Part shown: one piece after another, positions 1 to 5,700 of the stretch | How the letters are laid out: each line of letters opens with the position of its first letter | Position numbering within the stretch: the first letter of the stretch is position 1 | DNA from: Bacteroidales bacterium | Lineage (GTDB): Bacteria > Bacteroidota > Bacteroidia > Bacteroidales > BM520 | NCBI GenBank assembly: GCA_028701815.1 | Contig: JAQVPY010000001.1 | Location: 28,457 to 35,740 of the forward strand | Length of the DNA: 7,284 bases | Reading direction: 5' to 3' | The notes under the pieces: generated by a model | What the model was told of the DNA's origin: nothing | The model's database searches: none | The model's input: only the letters and a program-made list of their open reading frames with translations | Program-made: the position numbers and the translations under genes

Positions 1-592
1 ATATTTCATCGTGGCTTTTACAATAAAACTCCATTGCAAAATTCTGTTTGACATCATAAAATACTTCGCCCATAACGGAGCCTTGCTTAGCGATAATACT
101 GTTACATTTTTTCTCAACAGTATCCGAGAATTCGGAAGCGATAATAATTCCGCGACCGCTTCCTGACCATGGGGCTTTAAACATGACCTTCCCGCGGGAA
201 GCGAAGTCGCGTACCTCATCGATATGTGTCAGCGACACCGCAGAATCACAAGGGAAAAGATTACGTTCGCTACAATATGATTCCCTGATAAAATCCAAGA
301 GTTTAGACGCCCATTGGCGGTGTGAAAGTCGGCGAATATCTTCCAGTTGTTTATCCGAAGGGAGAAAAGGTTCATCTATGCCGCGGAGTCTCAATTGTTT
401 TCTCAAGGCTTTATTCCATCCCCAGGGCACGACATACGGCAAATCCGTAATTATAGGATTCGTGTACCATCGCGTGATATCGGCAGCATCTGTGGCAAAA
501 ACTTTTGCTGACAGCGGCGGGTTAAAGTTCTCGTCGTCGTTAGCCATAGCGAGGTCGTGGTCCGGATTAAAAATACGTAAAGACTTTTTCAT
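1..592 (-). CDS. ATP-grasp-like conserved Bacteroidales protein, partial (C-terminus beyond left edge)
   Basis: Reading the minus strand from the ATG at 592-590 gives an uninterrupted frame of 197 codons to the left edge, so the protein is cut off at its C-terminus by the window. It starts MKKSLRIFNPDHDLAMAN. The NPxHDLA-type opening is what I recall from a family of conserved, functionally unassigned Bacteroidales proteins. Residues 138-148 (F-K-A-P-W-S-G-S-G-R-G) resemble the lysine plus glycine/serine-rich nucleotide-binding stretch of ATP-grasp enzymes, followed by an M-G-E-V-F-Y segment (about 172-177) that fits a following ATP-grasp strand. The substrate and product cannot be told. There is no signal peptide, so it is probably cytoplasmic. 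It is transcribed divergently from the lipoprotein gene and shares the 100-base gap with it. The coding call is firm; the ATP-grasp assignment is moderate and rests on one motif region. Confidence 0.85.
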   Translation of the reverse strand, partial: MKKSLRIFNPDHDLAMANDDENFNPPLSAKVFATDAADITRWYTNPIITDLPYVVPWGWNKALRKQLRLRGIDEPFLPSDKQLEDIRRLSHRQWASKLLDFIRESYCSERNLFPCDSAVSLTHIDEVRDFASRGKVMFKAPWSGSGRGIIIASEFSDTVEKKCNSIIAKQGSVMGEVFYDVKQNFAMEFYCKSHDEI

Positions 593-596
593 TTTA

Positions 597-631
597 TTTG
601 CGCAAAATTATAAAAACTTTATTTACTTTTG
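597..631 (+). promoter_or_regulatory. Candidate Bacteroidetes-type promoter for the lipoprotein/phosphodiesterase genes
   Basis: TACTTTTG at 624-631 matches the Bacteroidetes -7 element TAnnTTTG. A TTTG at 597-600 could be the -33 element. The 23-base spacer is at the long end of what is described for the phylum, so the upstream half is weak. Transcription would start near 636-640 and leave a leader of roughly 55 bases before the ATG at 693. The surrounding gap 593-692 is strongly AT-rich and holds no other open gene. It must also contain the start signals of the divergent minus-strand gene. Confidence 0.35.
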
Positions 632-692
632 TTAGTTAAACCTTCAAAGAAGATGTCAAAACTAAAAATATTTCTTTAAAACATAATACATC

Positions 693-1280
693 ATGAAAAA
701 ACTCATTAGCAATTTATTTATTTTAAGCATTCTTGCCGTTTTATTCACAAGTTGTCAGAAAGAGCCTGTAGCCATGTTCACAGTCTCTTCAGAAGCGGTT
801 TTGATAGATGAAACCGTTTATTTTACCAACACCTCCATCGATGCATACAGTTATCTTTGGGATCTTGGCGACGGCATTACTACCATAGCAGAGAATCCGT
901 CACACAGTTATTCAAGAGCGGGCACATATTCGGTTTCGTTAACAGCTTATTCCAAAAACGGGAAAGTATCGGATTTTGAGTCCACGGCTATCACCGTTGC
1001 CGAAGGCGGGGATGCGATGTTTTGGACCAGCGAGCCTGTTTGTCCTGTAACTGTAAATCTACTTGGCAAATCAAAACAGATCACCGACTATTATTTATTT
1101 TTATATCCTTCTGATTGTGGGGCTACAGGTTGTGCCACCTTCTGGGATGTTCCGGCGGGCACTTATGATTTCACGGCTACCGACGAGTTAAATCACCGTT
1201 GGGAAGGGCAGATCACTGTTATTCCTAATGGCTGCTCCAAGATGCAGTTGACGCTTTCTAAAGCCATCACGGTAGAATAA
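693..1280 (+). CDS. PKD-domain outer-envelope lipoprotein
   Basis: This is a 195-residue exported lipoprotein. Residues 1-20 are a short basic start plus a hydrophobic stretch ending in the lipobox L-F-T-S-C, with Cys21 as the predicted lipidation site. The mature protein begins C-Q-K-E-P, resembling Bacteroidetes lipoproteins that are sent to the outer membrane or cell surface. Residues about 25-103 form one PKD domain: the hallmark Y-L-W-D-L-G-D-G is at 54-61, followed by N-P-S-H-S-Y (68-73) and G-T-Y-S-V-S-L-T (77-84). The C-terminal ~90 residues look like a second beta-sandwich; P-A-G-T-Y-D-F-T-A-T (154-163) is typical of carboxypeptidase-regulatory-like or SprB-type repeats. This part has four cysteines (117, 142, 147, 181) that could form disulfides. 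PKD domains usually mediate binding or act as spacers; no catalytic domain is visible. The next gene starts 12 bases downstream, which suggests one transcript. Confidence 0.9.
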   Translation: MKKLISNLFILSILAVLFTSCQKEPVAMFTVSSEAVLIDETVYFTNTSIDAYSYLWDLGDGITTIAENPSHSYSRAGTYSVSLTAYSKNGKVSDFESTAITVAEGGDAMFWTSEPVCPVTVNLLGKSKQITDYYLFLYPSDCGATGCATFWDVPAGTYDFTATDELNHRWEGQITVIPNGCSKMQLTLSKAITVE

Positions 1281-1292
1281 CCGGATGCCAAC

Positions 1293-2105
1293 ATGAAAAC
1301 GCTCACAATCATTGCCGCCATTTTATTATTATTCCCGACGGGAGGAATGGGGGGCGACAAGGTAGTGCCTCAGATAATTGCGCACAGGGGTTATTGGAAA
1401 GCAGCCGAGGGCGCGAAGAATTCCATTACCGCTTTAGAGAAAGCCGGCGAATTTCAAGAAAAGTACGACATTTACGGCAGCGAGTTTGATGTCAACATGA
1501 CTGCTGACAGTCAGTTAGTTGTCTGTCACGGTCCCAAGGCAGGTACCATCAGTGCCGTTCAGAAAGCGACCTTCGATGAAGTAAGGCAGCAGAAGCTCGA
1601 GAATGGCGAGGCGGTTCCCACGTTAGACGAATATTTGGAAGCAGCTAAAGACCTGCCGATACAGCTCATTTTAGAAGTCAAAACGCACTCCTCGATACAA
1701 ATCGAAAAGGTTGTCGTAGCAAAAGTAGTAGAGGCAGTGAAGGCTCACGGGCTCGAGAAAAAGATAGATTTCATCTCGTTCAGCATAAACATCTGTGATG
1801 AAATCAGGCGTTTATTACCGGAGGCAACGATTTTCTATTTAAACGGCGACTTATCCCCGAAGCAGATAGTAGAGCACAATTTATCCGGTATCAGTTACAG
1901 TTTCAGCGTATTAGACAGCAATGCGCGCTGGATTTCTCAAGCGCAGAAATTAGGATTAAAGGTCAACGTGTGGACCGTCAACGACCCCAAGAAGATGACG
2001 AAGATGGTAACCTACGATGTAAACTACATCACCACCGACGATCCGGAGCTTTGCCACACGCAGATTGACACGTATAATACGTTGAAGAAGCAGAAAATGC
2101 AATAA
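1293..2105 (+). CDS. Exported glycerophosphodiester phosphodiesterase family protein
   Basis: This 270-residue protein belongs to the GDPD family, which hydrolyses glycerophosphodiesters to glycerol 3-phosphate and an alcohol using a metal in a TIM-barrel fold. A hydrophobic signal peptide covers residues 1 to about 20 and has no lipobox cysteine, so a periplasmic location is predicted. The family's active-site residues are all present: H31-R32-G33 in I-A-H-R-G-Y, then N43-S44 (the N-[ST] of the family's E/N-[NS]-T region), Glu64 and Asp66 in S-E-F-D-V, His79 in V-V-C-H-G-P, Glu128 and Lys130 in L-E-V-K, and Trp227 in the C-terminal N-V-W-T-V-N-D. Length is normal for a single-domain GDPD, so the enzyme appears intact. 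The exact substrate cannot be read from the sequence. Double stop TAA TAA at 2103-2108. It lies 12 bases after the lipoprotein gene, and the helicase gene follows 23 bases later with no visible terminator between. Confidence 0.92.
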   Translation: MKTLTIIAAILLLFPTGGMGGDKVVPQIIAHRGYWKAAEGAKNSITALEKAGEFQEKYDIYGSEFDVNMTADSQLVVCHGPKAGTISAVQKATFDEVRQQKLENGEAVPTLDEYLEAAKDLPIQLILEVKTHSSIQIEKVVVAKVVEAVKAHGLEKKIDFISFSINICDEIRRLLPEATIFYLNGDLSPKQIVEHNLSGISYSFSVLDSNARWISQAQKLGLKVNVWTVNDPKKMTKMVTYDVNYITTDDPELCHTQIDTYNTLKKQKMQ

Positions 2106-2128
2106 TAATATAAATACGCCAAGATTTT

Positions 2129-5100
2129 ATGAGTACAAAATTCTTCACAAACAAAGACAATAACACTGTTTACAATAAATTTGAGCATATATTATCTAAC
2201 AACAACTCCATTAATTGCTTTGATGCAGTAGTCGGGTATTTACGGGCATCAGGATATTTTGCCCTACGCGAAGTCTTAAATAATATGCAAAATATCCGTA
2301 TTTTAGTAGGTATAGACACTGACAAGTTTATTGCAGAGGTACAAAAGAAAGGACTTATATTTTTTGGAGATGCAGAACAAAGCAAAGAAGAGTTATTGAG
2401 TTCTATCAAACATGATATTGAAACTTCAGAATACACAAAAGAGATAGAAGATGGGATGTTGCAATTTATTGACGATATCGTAAATAAAAAAATTGAAGTA
2501 CGAGCACATCCTTCTCGTAAAATTCATGCAAAAATATATCTTCTTTATCCCAATTGCTTTAATGAGCACACTCTTGATGCCGCAGTAATTACCGGTTCAA
2601 GTAACCTTACCGGAAATGGACTCGGTATTGGAAGTGAGCATCAATACGAATTTAATGTATTATTACAGAATAATGAAGATGTTCAATTTGCAAAAAATGA
2701 ATTTGAGATGCTATGGAGCGAGGCGGAAGGATGTAACTTGCTTCCAGACGACATCAATAAAGTAAAGCAAAACACATATTTATCAGGCGACGTTTCTCCT
2801 TTTGATTTATATATAAAAATGCTTATAGAATATTTCGGCGATAGGATAAGTTATGATTTTAATAACTTCTTTGAACTTCCGGAAGGTTTCAAAAAAATGG
2901 AATACCAAATAGAAGCTGTTGATGAAGGATATAAAAAGCTGCTAAAATATGATGGGTTCTTTTTGTCCGATGTCGTTGGCCTTGGCAAAACAGTCATCGC
3001 CACTATGATAGCAAAACGGTTTAGTTTAGAAAATGGCATACAGAATACAAAAATATTGGTAGTATATCCTCCGGCATTAGAAAAAAACTGGAAAACAACT
3101 TTTGACCGTTTTGGAATTACAAATGCAAAATTTATAAGTAATGGTAGTTTGGATAGAATTTTAGATACTAATAATTATAATTATTGGAATGCTGAAGAAT
3201 ATGATTTGATTTTGGTAGATGAAAGTCATAAATTTCGTAATCATGAAACAGGGATGTTCAAACAGTTACAAGAAATTTGCAAATGTCCACGAATTAATAA
3301 AGGTCAAATTGAAGGGAGAAAAAAGAAAGTCATGTTAATTTCTGCGACGCCACTGAATAATAAGCCGGAGGATTTATACAACCAAATATTGCTATTTCAG
3401 AATCCACGTCAATGTACACTTGATGGAGTGGCTAATTTAACAGCTTTTTTTGCCCCGAGAAGCAAACGATATCAAGAATTAAAAAGGGCGACTCCATTAG
3501 ATATTAAAGCCGTACAAAAACTATATGAAGAAATTCGTGAAAAAGTAATAAAGCCACTTACTATTCGCCGCACCCGCACAGATATTTTAAGTATTTCTCG
3601 TTACAAAAAAGACGTTGAAGATTTTCCTATTGTTGAAAGACCTTTAAAAGTTGAATATAGGCTAAATGAAAAGCAAGCCGAGTTGTTTAAATTCACCGTA
3701 GATCAAATAACAGAAAAACTTAATTATAGCCGATATCAAGCTATAACAGCATTGAAACCGGAAGTAAGATCTTTATATTATGAAAAAGCGGAATTTGTGT
3801 CAAAATCTTTAGCTGGAATCGTAAAAAATTTACTGGTAAAACGGCTTGAAAGTAGTTTCTACGCATTTAAAAAATCATTGTCGCGATTTAAAATTGCTAA
3901 CGAGCATATGATTGGGATGTTTAATAACGATAAGATTTTCATTGCTCCAGATCTAGATATTGAAGAATTTTATGAAAAAGGTCTTACTGATGAAGAAATT
4001 GAAATTGAATTAACAAAAGCACAAGAGGATAATCCTAAAAATCATGTCTTTACTTGCTCTGATTTTATTAACAATGGTGAAGACTTTAAAAAGCAATTAG
4101 AATCCGACAACATTATTTTGAATACTCTATGGAAAGATTGGGAAAAACAAATCGATGATCCAAAATTAAATGTCTTTTTAAATAAATTAGAGACAGATTT
4201 ATTCAATAGAAGTACAAACGAGGGGCAAAAATTAGTTGTTTTTTCTGAGTCAACCGATACTATCGATTATTTAGCAAAGAACATTAAACGAAATGACATC
4301 ATTACCATTTCAGCAAAGAACAGGAACAAGGAATTCTTATCAATAGAAGAAAACTTCGATGCTAATTATCCCAAATCAAAATGGAAAAATAATTTTAACA
4401 TTTTGCTCACCACAGATGTTTTAGCCGAAGGCATAAATCTTCATCGCAGTAATGTAATAATAAATTATGATACTCCTTGGAATGCAACTCGCTTAATGCA
4501 AAGAATAGGACGTATTAATCGTATCGGGTCAATTTCTAAACATATTTATAACTACGTCTTTTACCCTTCAGCTCAAGGAAATGAACAAATAAGTTTAGTA
4601 AAAACATCTCTCACAAAAATACAATCATTTCATACAGCACTTGGAGAAGATAATCAAATATACTCACAAGATGAGATAGTGGATTTTGAGCACCTCGACA
4701 AATTGTTTGAAGTCGGCAATTCACAAGAGGAAGTCAATAAGGAACTGTTATATTTGGAATTCCTTCGTAAATTTAAGTTTTTACATAGTAAAGATTATAT
4801 ACGTATTTGCAAGTTAAATCTAAGAAGCCGTTGCGGCCGTAACGACAAAACCGTTAATAAAAATATCCTACATGACTGCTCTTTAATTTTTCTAAAAACA
4901 GGAGATAGAAACAATTTCTATAAGGTAACGGATGATACGGCAGAAGAACTCACTGCTTTACAAGCGATTGAATACTTCGAAGCAAATCCTAATGAGAAGA
5001 GGGTGCCACGTATCGACAATCATTTTATACATGTTCAAAAAGCCATTCAAAAATTCCATGCAGTAAGCCAGGAATTTGTCAATCAAACTAAAGAAATTAA

Positions 5101-5407
5101 AGTTGCCGGACAAAAAATGAATAGTGCCATTCATTTTGTGCGAAATTTCAAATCCGTCATAGATAATCCTGATACTTTACTTAAAATGGATCATTTGATA
5201 AAATTAATTGAATGGGGAACTATTACGAGTCTTACAACTGATTTAAGTAGGATGGAACGACAGTTAACAACAAAGCAGTTAACGCGAGATGAATGCATGG
5301 ACAACATAATTGCCATGGCAGAAAAATACAATAATTATTTTCTTGATGAAGAAAAAGAAAAACCATTACCCACACCGATGATTATACTTTCCGAATCATT
5401 TAATTAG
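2129..5407 (+). CDS. PLD (HKD)-nuclease / SNF2 helicase fusion, restriction- or defence-type
   Basis: This 1092-residue protein has two joined parts. The N-terminal ~200 residues resemble the HKD nuclease (phospholipase D superfamily) domain found fused to helicases. V-G-Y-L-R-A-S-G-Y-F and I-R-I-L-V-G-I-D lie within about 35-65. H-A-K gives His133 and Lys135, and T-G-S-S-N-L-T at 155-161 supplies the following Asn159. Residues about 255-830 are an SNF2-type ATPase/translocase. Motif I is D-V-V-G-L-G-K-T (281-288, Lys287). Motif II is D-E-S-H (364-367). Motif III is S-A-T-P-L-N-N (405-411). The second RecA lobe has motif V T-T-D-V-L-A-E-G-I-N-L (761-771) and motif VI Q-R-I-G-R-I-N-R-I-G (791-800). 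Residues about 430-710 are a charged, largely helical insertion and linker. The last ~250 residues begin with F-H-T-A-L-G-E-D, as seen in this helicase group, and have no known activity. All visible catalytic motifs are intact. HKD nucleases normally need two HxK motifs, so one per chain implies a dimer. The gene is much more AT-rich than the two genes before it, and it precedes a DNA methylase by 42 bases. Together these suggest the cleaving/translocating half of an R-M-like defence module. The domain calls are firm; the role is inferred. Confidence 0.93.
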   Translation: MSTKFFTNKDNNTVYNKFEHILSNNNSINCFDAVVGYLRASGYFALREVLNNMQNIRILVGIDTDKFIAEVQKKGLIFFGDAEQSKEELLSSIKHDIETSEYTKEIEDGMLQFIDDIVNKKIEVRAHPSRKIHAKIYLLYPNCFNEHTLDAAVITGSSNLTGNGLGIGSEHQYEFNVLLQNNEDVQFAKNEFEMLWSEAEGCNLLPDDINKVKQNTYLSGDVSPFDLYIKMLIEYFGDRISYDFNNFFELPEGFKKMEYQIEAVDEGYKKLLKYDGFFLSDVVGLGKTVIATMIAKRFSLENGIQNTKILVVYPPALEKNWKTTFDRFGITNAKFISNGSLDRILDTNNYNYWNAEEYDLILVDESHKFRNHETGMFKQLQEICKCPRINKGQIEGRKKKVMLISATPLNNKPEDLYNQILLFQNPRQCTLDGVANLTAFFAPRSKRYQELKRATPLDIKAVQKLYEEIREKVIKPLTIRRTRTDILSISRYKKDVEDFPIVERPLKVEYRLNEKQAELFKFTVDQITEKLNYSRYQAITALKPEVRSLYYEKAEFVSKSLAGIVKNLLVKRLESSFYAFKKSLSRFKIANEHMIGMFNNDKIFIAPDLDIEEFYEKGLTDEEIEIELTKAQEDNPKNHVFTCSDFINNGEDFKKQLESDNIILNTLWKDWEKQIDDPKLNVFLNKLETDLFNRSTNEGQKLVVFSESTDTIDYLAKNIKRNDIITISAKNRNKEFLSIEENFDANYPKSKWKNNFNILLTTDVLAEGINLHRSNVIINYDTPWNATRLMQRIGRINRIGSISKHIYNYVFYPSAQGNEQISLVKTSLTKIQSFHTALGEDNQIYSQDEIVDFEHLDKLFEVGNSQEEVNKELLYLEFLRKFKFLHSKDYIRICKLNLRSRCGRNDKTVNKNILHDCSLIFLKTGDRNNFYKVTDDTAEELTALQAIEYFEANPNEKRVPRIDNHFIHVQKAIQKFHAVSQEFVNQTKEIKVAGQKMNSAIHFVRNFKSVIDNPDTLLKMDHLIKLIEWGTITSLTTDLSRMERQLTTKQLTRDECMDNIIAMAEKYNNYFLDEEKEKPLPTPMIILSESFN

Positions 5408-5700
5408 AATTTATCATCATGAAAAACAAGAACATCAATAAATAAAACCATGATGGAACATATTTTAAAATCTATATATAGCCGTAAAAATTGGGTAGAA
5501 CTTGTTCATGATATTTTTGGTAATTCATATAAGGTATTAAAAAATCCGCTTGTCGAAAAAGCCGACAATCATATTGCAGTTGCAGCTTTATGTTTGGGCA
5601 AGATTGAATTATCAGATGGCAACGTCATCGCTGTATATGAAACACAGTTACAGCCAAATATTCAACTTTCACGTAACAAAGTAGGCATTCGCAATCTGCT
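2129..5700. other. AT-rich compositional segment (helicase gene plus start of methylase gene)
   Basis: Hand counts of single 60-base blocks give 11 G+C in 3121-3180 (inside the helicase) and 15 in 5461-5520 (start of the methylase), against 29 in 1921-1980 (phosphodiesterase) and 37 in 6961-7020 (later methylase). Successive blocks from 5461 to 5760 give 15, 19, 24, 23 and 30. The change therefore falls inside the methylase frame over roughly 200 bases, while the left edge falls near the helicase start. The boundaries are approximate. This fits recent acquisition of the helicase gene and a mosaic methylase gene, but selection on codon use could also contribute. Confidence 0.6.

Noticed and set aside
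603..610. TAATTTTG on the minus strand as a -7 box for the minus-strand gene
   Set aside because: It matches TAnnTTTG, but there is no TTTG at the right distance upstream and it would leave only a few bases of leader, so it is too weak to list.
183..635. Plus-strand open frame of 150 codons
   Set aside because: It lies opposite the minus-strand ATP-grasp-like gene, reads as low-complexity Ser/Arg-rich sequence, and runs into the promoter region. It is a shadow frame.
650..665. Short inverted repeat CTTC-AAAG-AAG near the lipoprotein leader
   Set aside because: The stem is only three to four pairs in AT-rich sequence and lacks a T run, so chance is the simplest explanation.
2170..3039. Two minus-strand open frames (2170-2436 and 2851-3039) inside the helicase gene
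   Set aside because: They are opposite conserved PLD and SNF2 motif coding sequence and their translations have no recognisable domain.
5408..5449. Terminator or separate promoter between helicase and methylase genes
   Set aside because: No inverted repeat with a T run and no TAnnTTTG box is present in the 42 bases.
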